Source: Pirellulaceae bacterium (GTDB lineage Bacteria > Planctomycetota > Planctomycetia > Pirellulales > Pirellulaceae). From it: 64,000 nt of DNA. The notes beneath the pieces are model-generated. The model ran no database searches. It was not told the origin of the DNA and saw only the letters and a program-made list of their open reading frames with translations. The stretch spans positions 1-64,000 of the forward strand of contig BPJU01000020.1 of the NCBI GenBank assembly GCA_026004775.1, given 5' to 3'. Position 1 is the first letter of the stretch. Each line of letters starts with the position of its first letter. Shown here in pieces: positions 1-7,556 of this stretch. Both the position numbers and the translations under genes were made by a program.

Positions 1-344
1 CTGAGCTGCGCAGCACGCGCTATGCACCGGCTTTAACCAGCGTCTTGGGTGACCCACACGGCCGGGACGGCCGTGCCACGTGTGGCACGGGCGTCTCGCC
101 CGTGGGGAGTTGACGTTCCATCCCGAGGCAGATTGAGCTGCGAAGCACGCGCTATGCACCGGCTTTAACCAGCATCTTGGGTGACCCACACGGCCGGGAC
201 GGCCGTGCCACGTGTGGCACGGGCGTCTCGCCCGTGGGGAGTTGACGTTCCATCCCGAGGCAGTCTGGCTGCGCAGCACGCGCTATGCACCGGCTTTAAC
301 CAGCATCTTGGGTGACCCACACGGCCGGGACGGCCGTGCCACGT
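1..344. repeat. Palindrome-rich tandem repeat, about 132-bp unit, left part
   Basis: Two full units and part of a third follow each other with a period of 131-132 bp; units begin near 3, 135 and 267. Each unit carries three nested palindromes: CACGGCC-gggac-GGCCGTG, GTGCCAC-gt-GTGGCAC and CACGGGCG-tct-CGCCCGTG. The third unit is cut at base 344 by the group II introns and resumes at 4261. Short open frames over this stretch give low-complexity peptides containing HGRDARAT, which I take to be spurious translation of the repeat. No protein-coding gene is supported here. Confidence 0.85.
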
Positions 345-388
345 ATAGGGGTAGGGAAGGCCCATTGGTTTGGGCCTCCCCTCCCTCC

Positions 389-421
389 GAACCGTACGTG
401 CGGGTCTCCCGCATACGGCTC
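389..421 (-). ncRNA. Group II intron domain V, copy A
   Basis: On the minus strand this 33-base element starts GAGCCGTATG, has a GAGA-type loop and ends ACGTACGGTTC. It carries the AGC catalytic triad and folds as the standard domain V hairpin. It lies between the maturase stop and domain VI, as required for an active ribozyme. Confidence 0.88.
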
Positions 422-435
422 TCCGGTTGGTGGTT

Positions 436-1782
436 TTACCTCCGAGAGGGTTGCCAGAGCTCGCTGTGGGCCGTCGTCAGGTCAAACAACCCATGCGCGC
501 TAAAGAAGGCGTTCGGCCAGCGAAGATGATCCCGTCCTCTGCCTCGTCCCTTGCCTTTCCTACGCCTGCGTAGTATTGATCGCAGGCGCATCCGTACCCA
601 CTGATCTATTTTCGGAAAGACCGTCTTCGTGCTGTGTTTGTAGTATTCAAACCAGCCACGTAATGTCCGGTTCACGTCGGCTATGATCTCCGTTAAGGGC
701 CGTCCGTCGGTGCGGCGCGTCTTCGCGCGAATCGTGTCGTAGACTTTCTTGAGACTCTTCTCTCGCGGGAACCGATAAGCTCGCTTTCCCAATCGGAAGT
801 GATACCCTAGAAAGTCGAAACCCTCTTCGTGCGTCGCGATCCGTGTCTTCGTCGGATGCAGCTGCAGGCCGGCTTCTTCGGTCCATTGTCGGACCAGTGC
901 CAGGGCCTGTTCCGCTTCCTCTCGAGTACGACACAGTATCACAAAATCGTCCGCGTAACGGACCATCTGGAACCCTTTTTCGGCCATCAGATGGTCGAGT
1001 GGGTCCAGATAGATGTTCGCTAGCAGTGGGCTGATGATCGCTCCTTGGGGTGTCCCCTCTTCCGGAGTCCACGTCGATAAGCCTTCCATCACCCCCTGCT
1101 CCAGAAACATCTTGATCAGCCCCAGGATGCGCCCGTCGCTGATCTTCTGGCCCACCCGAGCCAATAGTCGATCGTGTGGGATCGTGTCAAAGTAGCTTTT
1201 CAGGTCGGCATCTACGATGTACCTATAGCCTTCCTTCAGCAGCTTATCCACGCGCCGCAAGGCGTCTTTGGTGCTGCGTCCGGGACGGAAGCCGTAGCTG
1301 TGCTCGGCGAAGTCCCGCTCGAAGATCGGCTCGATCACGTATCGTAATGCCGCCTGCACTACGCGATCCCGAATCGTGGGTATGCCCAAGGGGCGCTTCT
1401 CCTGGCTGCCCGGCTTCGGGATGTAGACCCGTCGTATCGCTTGAGGTCGATACGTCCCGTCTTGCAACTGCTCTGCCAGCTTGTCTGTCTCTTCAGACAT
1501 CCGCTTCGCATATTGCTCCGGGGTTACATGGTCCACTCCCGCTGCTTTGTGTGGGTCACGAGTGACCCATCGGGCCGCTTCTTGAAGCGTCCTGGAGGCA
1601 TAGACTTTGTCGATCAAGCTGTACCATCGACCTCCTTTCACCCCCGTTTCGAGGGCCGACAACATGCGACCTTTCCAGATCCACGGTTTGGCCCATGCCC
1701 ACTTCTGCGGGCGTGGTGCCTCTCCGCTGCGTGTAGCCCCTTGGGGCACTGCCGGCGGTGGGTGTTCCGTGTTTCTGGTCAT
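436..1782 (-). CDS. ltrA: Group II intron reverse transcriptase/maturase, copy A
   Basis: A 448-residue intron-encoded protein. The RT fingers and palm carry the GTPQG motif near 243-247 and the catalytic YADD at 276-279. A maturase (domain X / GIIM) region follows at about 340-415, and the C-terminus has the RWPNAFFSAHGLF stretch common in these proteins. There is no HNH endonuclease domain, as expected for IIC elements. An AAGGTGG-type ribosome binding site lies upstream of the ATG. The protein would bind its own intron RNA, assist splicing and copy the intron into DNA at new sites. The frame is intact and identical in protein sequence to copy B, so both could be active. Confidence 0.95.
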   Translation of the reverse strand: MTRNTEHPPPAVPQGATRSGEAPRPQKWAWAKPWIWKGRMLSALETGVKGGRWYSLIDKVYASRTLQEAARWVTRDPHKAAGVDHVTPEQYAKRMSEETDKLAEQLQDGTYRPQAIRRVYIPKPGSQEKRPLGIPTIRDRVVQAALRYVIEPIFERDFAEHSYGFRPGRSTKDALRRVDKLLKEGYRYIVDADLKSYFDTIPHDRLLARVGQKISDGRILGLIKMFLEQGVMEGLSTWTPEEGTPQGAIISPLLANIYLDPLDHLMAEKGFQMVRYADDFVILCRTREEAEQALALVRQWTEEAGLQLHPTKTRIATHEEGFDFLGYHFRLGKRAYRFPREKSLKKVYDTIRAKTRRTDGRPLTEIIADVNRTLRGWFEYYKHSTKTVFPKIDQWVRMRLRSILRRRRKGKGRGRGRDHLRWPNAFFSAHGLFDLTTAHSELWQPSRR

Positions 1783-2346
1783 GCCTCATCCACCTTCCTG
1801 GACCCCTTCGCTCCACGGGCATTACCCCGCTTCCTCACTACTACGGGTCCTCTGACTCCTGCATGGGTGCTTTCCTCGGGTTTGCCGCTGAGTTCGCTCC
1901 TTCCGCCCGCGGCTCTCGGCGGAGGCCTGGGCCTATGAGTCACGCAGCGTCCCCCACTGCGAATCTGCCCGAGTTCCGCATCCTAACGCCCACGCAGGTC
2001 TCCCTCCTTCACGTCACCGAGCCTTCCGAGCGTTCCGTCCCCAAACACCCCCCGTTGCCTCAGGATCGGTCTGTTTTGTTCCTGAGCTGACCGCACCAGG
2101 CGGCATCTTGGGCTTCGCCCTTGCCACGCAGGCTCGCCGCAACGACAGGCCGAATCGGGTTCGTCATCCTACGGACCACTCGTTCACCTCCAGTTGCTTC
2201 CCACCTCTCCTCGCGGAGACGCAGTTACTTTCAGTTACAGAGCTCAGACCAAGCTCTGGCAGGGACTTCCACCCTGCTGACTCAGTGCGCTCGGAGGCGC
2301 ACATAGGGGTAGGGAAGGCCCATTGGTTTGGGCCTCCCCTCCCTCC

Positions 2347-2379
2347 GAACCGTACGTGCGGGTCTCCCGCATACGGCTC
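2347..2379 (-). ncRNA. Group II intron domain V, copy B
   Basis: Identical to the domain V of copy A and in the same place relative to the maturase stop and the intron 3' end. It keeps the AGC triad and the full hairpin. Confidence 0.88.
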
Positions 2380-2393
2380 TCCGGTTGGTGGTT

Positions 2394-3740
2394 TTACCTC
2401 CGAGAGGGTTGCCAGAGCTCGCTGTGGGCCGTCGTCAGGTCAAACAACCCATGCGCGCTAAAGAAGGCGTTCGGCCAGCGAAGATGATCCCGTCCTCTGC
2501 CTCGTCCCTTGCCTTTCCTACGCCTGCGTAGTATTGATCGCAGGCGCATCCGTACCCACTGATCTATTTTCGGAAAGACCGTCTTCGTGCTGTGTTTGTA
2601 GTATTCAAACCAGCCACGTAATGTCCGGTTCACGTCGGCTATGATCTCCGTTAAGGGCCGTCCGTCGGTGCGGCGCGTCTTCGCGCGAATCGTGTCGTAG
2701 ACTTTCTTGAGACTCTTCTCTCGCGGGAACCGATAAGCTCGCTTTCCCAATCGGAAGTGATACCCCAGAAAGTCGAAACCCTCTTCGTGCGTCGCGATCC
2801 GTGTCTTCGTCGGATGCAGCTGCAGGCCGGCTTCCTCGGTCCATTGTCGGACCAGTGCCAGGGCCTGTTCCGCTTCCTCTCGAGTACGACACAGTATCAC
2901 AAAATCGTCCGCGTAACGGACCATCTGGAACCCTTTTTCGGCCATCAGATGGTCGAGTGGGTCCAGATAGATGTTCGCTAGCAGTGGGCTGATGATCGCT
3001 CCTTGGGGTGTCCCCTCTTCCGGAGTCCACGTCGATAAGCCTTCCATCACCCCCTGCTCCAGAAACATCTTGATCAGCCCCAGGATGCGCCCGTCGCTGA
3101 TCTTCTGGCCCACCCGAGCCAATAGTCGATCGTGTGGGATCGTGTCAAAGTAGCTTTTCAGGTCGGCATCTACGATGTACCTATAGCCTTCCTTCAGCAG
3201 CTTATCCACGCGCCGCAAGGCGTCTTTGGTGCTGCGTCCGGGACGGAAGCCGTAGCTGTGCTCGGCGAAGTCCCGCTCGAAGATCGGCTCGATCACGTAT
3301 CGTAATGCCGCCTGCACTACGCGATCCCGAATCGTGGGTATGCCCAAGGGGCGCTTCTCCTGGCTGCCCGGCTTCGGGATGTAGACCCGTCGTATCGCTT
3401 GAGGTCGATACGTCCCGTCTTGCAACTGCTCTGCCAGCTTGTCTGTCTCTTCAGACATCCGCTTCGCATATTGCTCCGGGGTTACATGGTCCACTCCCGC
3501 TGCTTTGTGTGGGTCACGAGTGACCCATCGGGCCGCCTCTTGAAGCGTCCTGGAGGCATAGACTTTGTCGATCAAGCTGTACCATCGACCTCCTTTCACC
3601 CCCGTTTCGAGGGCCGACAACATGCGACCTTTCCAGATCCACGGTTTGGCCCATGCCCACTTCTGCGGGCGTGGTGCCTCTCCGCTGCGTGTAGCCCCTT
3701 GGGGCACTGCCGGCGGTGGGTGTTCCGTGTTTCTGGTCAT
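2394..3740 (-). CDS. ltrA: Group II intron reverse transcriptase/maturase, copy B
   Basis: 448 residues, identical at protein level to the copy at 436-1782, with GTPQG, YADD (276-279), the maturase domain and the same C-terminal RWPNAFF stretch. The three base differences between the copies fall inside this reading frame (in copy A near 807, 876 and 1577) and are all silent. This means either very recent duplication or a protein kept intact by selection. Confidence 0.95.
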   Translation of the reverse strand: MTRNTEHPPPAVPQGATRSGEAPRPQKWAWAKPWIWKGRMLSALETGVKGGRWYSLIDKVYASRTLQEAARWVTRDPHKAAGVDHVTPEQYAKRMSEETDKLAEQLQDGTYRPQAIRRVYIPKPGSQEKRPLGIPTIRDRVVQAALRYVIEPIFERDFAEHSYGFRPGRSTKDALRRVDKLLKEGYRYIVDADLKSYFDTIPHDRLLARVGQKISDGRILGLIKMFLEQGVMEGLSTWTPEEGTPQGAIISPLLANIYLDPLDHLMAEKGFQMVRYADDFVILCRTREEAEQALALVRQWTEEAGLQLHPTKTRIATHEEGFDFLGYHFRLGKRAYRFPREKSLKKVYDTIRAKTRRTDGRPLTEIIADVNRTLRGWFEYYKHSTKTVFPKIDQWVRMRLRSILRRRRKGKGRGRGRDHLRWPNAFFSAHGLFDLTTAHSELWQPSRR

Positions 3741-4260
3741 GCCTCATCCACCTTCCTGGACCCCTTCGCTCCACGGGCATTACCCCGCTTCCTCACTACT
3801 ACGGGTCCTCTGACTCCTGCATGGGTGCTTTCCTCGGGTTTGCCGCTGAGTTCGCTCCTTCCGCCCGCGGCTCTCGGCGGAGGCCTGGGCCTATGAGTCA
3901 CGCAGCGTCCCCCACTGCGAATCTGCCCGAGTTCCGCATCCTAACGCCCACGCAGGTCTCCCTCCTTCACGTCACCGAGCCTTCCGAGCGTTCCGTCCCC
4001 AAACACCCCCCGTTGCCTCAGGATCGGTCTGTTTTGTTCCTGAGCTGACCGCACCAGGCGGCATCTTGGGCTTCGCCCTTGCCACGCAGGCTCGCCGCAA
4101 CGACAGGCCGAATCGGGTTCGTCATCCTACGGACCACTCGTTCACCTCCAGTTGCTTCCCACCTCTCCTCGCGGAGACGCAGTTACTTTCAGTTACAGAG
4201 CTCAGACCAAGCTCTGGCAGGGACTTCCACCCTGCTGACTCAGTGCGCTCGGAGGCGCAC

Positions 4261-4392
4261 GTGGCACGGGCGTCTCGCCCGTGGGGAGTGACGTTCCATC
4301 CCGAGGCAGACTGGGCTACGCAGCACGCGCTATGCACCGGCTTTAACCAACGTCTTGGGTGACCCACACCGGCCGGGACGGCCGTGCCACGT
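4261..4392. repeat. Palindrome-rich tandem repeat, right part after the introns
   Basis: This completes the repeat unit interrupted at 344 and adds most of one further unit, ending at the GCCGTGCCACGT palindrome arm. Together with 1-344 it gives about three and a half units. The copies carry a few substitutions and a one-base length difference (gggagtgacg here, gggagttgacg in units one and two), so they are diverged rather than freshly amplified. Confidence 0.85.
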
Positions 4393-4569
4393 GCCAGCAG
4401 CTCTCTTACAAAATAACTTGACGTACCACCCTTCCCTGTGTCAGGCTGATATTATGGCAGGTGAGGTGCTTTGCCGCGCAGGCGTTAGCAGCAGCTTTGG
4501 ATATGTCCTGAACCGGCGTATCCCTACCTCAGTCATGTGCCACAGTCCCGGTCCGCGGAGCGAAAATCG

Positions 4570-6609
4570 ATGAAACGACAATTCACGCAACCGCCCGTTC
4601 CAAAACAGCACGTTTTTTTGTGGGTCTGTCGCGTCATCGTGCTGTCACTTCTTACCTTCGCGGGTTTTCAAACCGCCGCACAGCAGGTTCCTGACAAGCC
4701 AACTGTCGATGCGGCTCAATTGGAGAAGCTCGTGCAATTCGGTGAATTCTCGTTGGCCAAGCAACTGGCGAACCAGTTGCCGCCGGTTGAGCGGGACCGA
4801 TGGTTGGCGCAGATCAGCCGGCGCCAATGGGAAACCGGCGCCTATTGGGGCGCCGCCGATACGCTCGGTTCGATCGGCAATTCTCAGCTCCGCCGCTCGC
4901 TGGCCGATTCCATGCGTCAACCACCGCCAGGAGCACGCGGTGGCGTTACCGAAGATGACTTCCAACCGCTTATCGACCTTATTACCAATACTATCGCGCC
5001 GGATAGCTGGGATGTTAACGGCGGCAACGGTGCCATCATGCCGTTCGTTGCCGGCGTGTATGTCGACACGCAAGGAGTGCTGCGCCGCATCACAGATGCG
5101 GACAACACGAGACTGGAATGGTTGCGGCGCGAGGGGGCTTCGCGCCGCGCTGCGGCCGATGTCCGCCGCGCATCGCCGCTTCGCAAGGTTTCGCTGGTGG
5201 CCCTGGAACGAGCGGTCGAGATGCGTTGGGCACAGGGCCTGCCACCCGATGAATCGATGCGGCATCTGGCCGGACTTACCGATATCCAATACCTGTTCGT
5301 CTACCCGGAAATCGGCGATATCGTCATCGCTGGTCCGGCAGGCGGCTGGCGCGCCGGGCCGGACGGTGTGATGGTAAGTGAGGCCACAGGTGGGCCCGTG
5401 ATTCTGTTGGATGACCTGGTGACGATGTTGCGGCGGTTTCGTCAATCGTCCGCTCCGTTTGGATGTTCCATCAATCCGCGTCAGGAAAACCTGGAACGCG
5501 CCCAGCAGTTCCTGGCCGAGTCGTCGCGCCGCCCACTCCGCCCCGGTGAACAACGCACGTGGCTGGAACAGTTGCGAAAAATCGTCGGCCTGCAGGATAT
5601 CGAAGTATTCGGAGTCGATCCGCGAAGCCACGTGGCACGCGTTCTTGTCGAGGCCGATTATCGCATGAAACTGGTGGGGCTCGGCCTGGAAGAAGGGGTG
5701 CTCGGCGTGCCAAACTATCTGGATCTTTTGGCCGAACACGGCGCTCTACCGGATATGACCGTACTCCGCTGGTGGTTTGCCATGAAGTACGACGTGGTAC
5801 GAGCCAACGCGGATCGCACAGCCTTCGCCCTAGAAGGATCCGCAGTTCAGGTGCTCAGCGAAAACGAAATGCTCGCGGCTCGCGGCCAGCGCGTCCCCAC
5901 CGGCCGCTCCGACGAACCCAGCAGCCGCTTCGCTTCCTCCTTCACCCGACACTTCGACCAGTTGGCAGCCAAGTATCCTGTGTACGGTGAACTGCGCAAT
6001 GTTTTCCATTTGGCTCTGGTCGCTTCTTTGATCGAAACCCACGGTCTGGCCGACCAAATCGACTGGCCCATGTCCCACTTCCTGGATAATCAGGCTTATA
6101 TCATTCCGGTGGATTCCGTGCCGCGGTGCGTCGAATCGGTAGCCAACGGTCGCTCCTTCGGTAATCGCAAGTTCGTCGGCGTAGTCAGCGGCGGTGTGTG
6201 GGCCGAACCAATGCGCTGGGCTGCTCCCCAGGCACTGGCGAGCGACCAGAACGGTGAACTCGAGCGCGAGCGCAGCTACGCAGATCGCCAACAACCCACC
6301 GATCGATCCGTACCGCTGGTGGTGGGATTAAGGGTATGCCGGGCCGTTGACACGTGTGGGAGCATGCCGTCGACGGGCAGGTCGAAAGCGCTGGTAGTTC
6401 CGGTCACTTCCGCTAAGGTCATTCAGCGGTACGACAAGTTTACCAGCGGCGGTTGCTGGCGATGCAGGAACCAGCGATCCATCACCACATGCCGAGCAAA
6501 CCAACGTTGTTGGAGGAGCCATCGTGCCAGGCCGCATAACCACGAATCGGGCAGCCATCGGCGATTCGGCCGCGGGCGCCCGAATCGTTCGGTGATTCGT
6601 TCCGTGTAA
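4570..6609 (+). CDS. DUF1598-family planctomycete protein, probable 3' frameshift
   Basis: A 679-residue open frame from ATG 4570, the start giving a clear signal peptide (hydrophobic VIVLSLLTFAGF, then TAAQQ). An in-frame ATG at 4537 adds 11 charged residues and is less likely. The body matches what I know of DUF1598 proteins, with stretches such as YRMKLVGLGLEEG, VLRWWF, QVLSENEML and HFDQLAAKYP. The likely location is periplasmic or exported; the function is unknown. The last ~110 residues look unlike the family: they are Arg/Cys/Ser-rich and run 187 bases into the convergent reductase gene. The +1 frame ends at 6331 in a plausible terminus (see the frameshift feature), so the natural gene probably ended there. 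Confidence 0.85.
   Translation: MKRQFTQPPVPKQHVFLWVCRVIVLSLLTFAGFQTAAQQVPDKPTVDAAQLEKLVQFGEFSLAKQLANQLPPVERDRWLAQISRRQWETGAYWGAADTLGSIGNSQLRRSLADSMRQPPPGARGGVTEDDFQPLIDLITNTIAPDSWDVNGGNGAIMPFVAGVYVDTQGVLRRITDADNTRLEWLRREGASRRAAADVRRASPLRKVSLVALERAVEMRWAQGLPPDESMRHLAGLTDIQYLFVYPEIGDIVIAGPAGGWRAGPDGVMVSEATGGPVILLDDLVTMLRRFRQSSAPFGCSINPRQENLERAQQFLAESSRRPLRPGEQRTWLEQLRKIVGLQDIEVFGVDPRSHVARVLVEADYRMKLVGLGLEEGVLGVPNYLDLLAEHGALPDMTVLRWWFAMKYDVVRANADRTAFALEGSAVQVLSENEMLAARGQRVPTGRSDEPSSRFASSFTRHFDQLAAKYPVYGELRNVFHLALVASLIETHGLADQIDWPMSHFLDNQAYIIPVDSVPRCVESVANGRSFGNRKFVGVVSGGVWAEPMRWAAPQALASDQNGELERERSYADRQQPTDRSVPLVVGLRVCRAVDTCGSMPSTGRSKALVVPVTSAKVIQRYDKFTSGGCWRCRNQRSITTCRANQRCWRSHRARPHNHESGSHRRFGRGRPNRSVIRSV
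6185..6331 (+). other. Suspected frameshift zone and natural end of the DUF1598 gene
   Basis: In the +1 frame relative to the gene, 6185-6331 is open and ends ...NNPPIDPYRWWWD followed by TAA at 6329-6331. The annotated frame remains protein-like up to roughly WAAPQALASDQ and then becomes Arg-rich. Using the +1 frame from around 6250-6290 would give a stop 92 bp short of the convergent gene instead of a 187-bp overlap. A one-base insertion or sequencing error fits. Confidence 0.55.
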
Positions 6610-7556
6610 GCCTCGAGATTCTTCGCCGAAAAATCGCCCTGGCACTCCATAATCGTCCTGGCGGCAAGCAGTCCCGACTCTACGGCCGGACGTATTCCTT
6701 CCCCACTGCGACCGTATGCCAACCCCGCTGCATCTCCCACCAGCACCACCCCTTCATCGACCAATCGCGGCGCCACCTGTTCGTAGACGACATAGGCGTG
6801 GCCTCGGAAGGCTACCGGGAACGAAGCCGGGACTTTACCGCGCTTGGCCAGTTCCTGGCAGAACTCTGAGACATGGGCCGGCAGATGCTGTGCGTCGAGC
6901 CGCCCTAATCCCACATTGAAAAAGAGTTCCTTACGAAAACACCAGCCGTAGCCTTTGAGATCCTGGCAAAAGAAGATCTCCGGCATGTCCGGCTCCACCT
7001 GTGACTGCTCTGCCACTTCGGGCGGCGCGCGATACTCGACTTCTTGAGCGGTCACCAGCGGGCGGCACGAGCGGCGGGCATCCAGCTGCCTGGCAACCGG
7101 ACAGAAATGGCCACCGGCTCCCACCAGCATCGGAGCGGTCCACTGCTCGTTGATCACCCATCGTGTCCCGTGTCGTTCCAGCCGCCGCACCGGGCAGTTG
7201 AGCACCAGCCGTGCACCGCTTCGCTGCAACAAATACGTATCAAACTCGCAGCGACGGATACCGAAACTGATCGGTTCTTGATACCGAACGGCGATTTCTG
7301 GGCCACCGATCATACCGCATCGGAAACCATACACCGGCTGCCATACCCGACCCTGGCGGTATTGCTCGACGTCCAGCTCAACAGCGGTGACGATCTGAGG
7401 CGTAATCCAACCGGCACACGGTTTGTCTCGTGGAAAGGATGCTTTGTCCAAAACCGTAACCCGCAGTCCGGCACGCACCAGCGCCCAGGCACAGGAAGAG
7501 CCTGCGGGGCCGCCACCCACGATCAGCACATCCGCATCGTGCAGGCCGGCGGTCAT
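6423..7556 (-). CDS. Geranylgeranyl reductase family FAD-dependent oxidoreductase
   Basis: 377 residues. The N-terminus has the Rossmann motif GGGPAG (14-19), and the family signature FPRDKPCAGWITP follows near 41-53. A second FAD motif, GDAAG followed by GRSGEGI, lies near 275-290. The family reduces isoprenoid or other polyunsaturated chains with FAD and NAD(P)H or ferredoxin; some members act on archaeal or bacterial membrane lipids or quinone side chains. The start ATG overlaps the stop of the upstream cyclopropane synthase (ATGA), so the two are translationally coupled. That pairing suggests a substrate in membrane lipid acyl or isoprenoid chains, which is inference. Confidence 0.9.
   Translation of the reverse strand: MTAGLHDADVLIVGGGPAGSSCAWALVRAGLRVTVLDKASFPRDKPCAGWITPQIVTAVELDVEQYRQGRVWQPVYGFRCGMIGGPEIAVRYQEPISFGIRRCEFDTYLLQRSGARLVLNCPVRRLERHGTRWVINEQWTAPMLVGAGGHFCPVARQLDARRSCRPLVTAQEVEYRAPPEVAEQSQVEPDMPEIFFCQDLKGYGWCFRKELFFNVGLGRLDAQHLPAHVSEFCQELAKRGKVPASFPVAFRGHAYVVYEQVAPRLVDEGVVLVGDAAGLAYGRSGEGIRPAVESGLLAARTIMECQGDFSAKNLEAYTERITERFGRPRPNRRWLPDSWLCGLARWLLQQRWFARHVVMDRWFLHRQQPPLVNLSYR

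Larger units (their letters stand above)
345..2302 (-). mobile_element. Group II intron (IIC-like), copy A
   Basis: A complete 1958-bp group II intron read on the minus strand. The 5' end at 2302 begins GTGCGCC, fitting the GUGYG consensus, and the 3' end at 345 is ...CCCCTAT, fitting the terminal AY. Domain V and a domain VI with a bulged A eight bases from the 3' end lie after the reverse transcriptase stop. Ends are exact because joining base 344 to 4261 restores the neighbouring uninterrupted repeat unit. Its upstream neighbour is not exon but the 3' end of copy B. It differs from copy B by three transitions that I could find. The IIC assignment is inferred from the hairpin target, the short ORF without an endonuclease domain and the domain V type. 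Confidence 0.93.
2303..4260 (-). mobile_element. Group II intron (IIC-like), copy B
   Basis: The second 1958-bp copy, with the same GTGCGCC 5' end (at 4260) and CCCCTAT 3' end (at 2303). It lies directly upstream of copy A in the transcribed direction with no spacer. Its 5' exon is the normal target: on the minus strand a CACGGGCG-AGA-CGCCCGTG hairpin followed by CCAC, then the intron. A candidate EBS1 (GTGGC on the minus strand, from plus bases 4081-4085) could pair with GCCAC at the end of the 5' exon; the equivalent in copy A is 2123-2127. The EBS1 call is inference from pairing and position. Confidence 0.93.

Noticed and set aside
1-344. CRISPR array.
   Set aside because: The units are ~132 bp and are repeated whole; there are no unique spacers and no cas genes nearby.
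212-529. Small protein-coding genes within the repeat.
   Set aside because: The peptides follow the repeat sequence, run into the intron 3' end and have no ribosome binding site.
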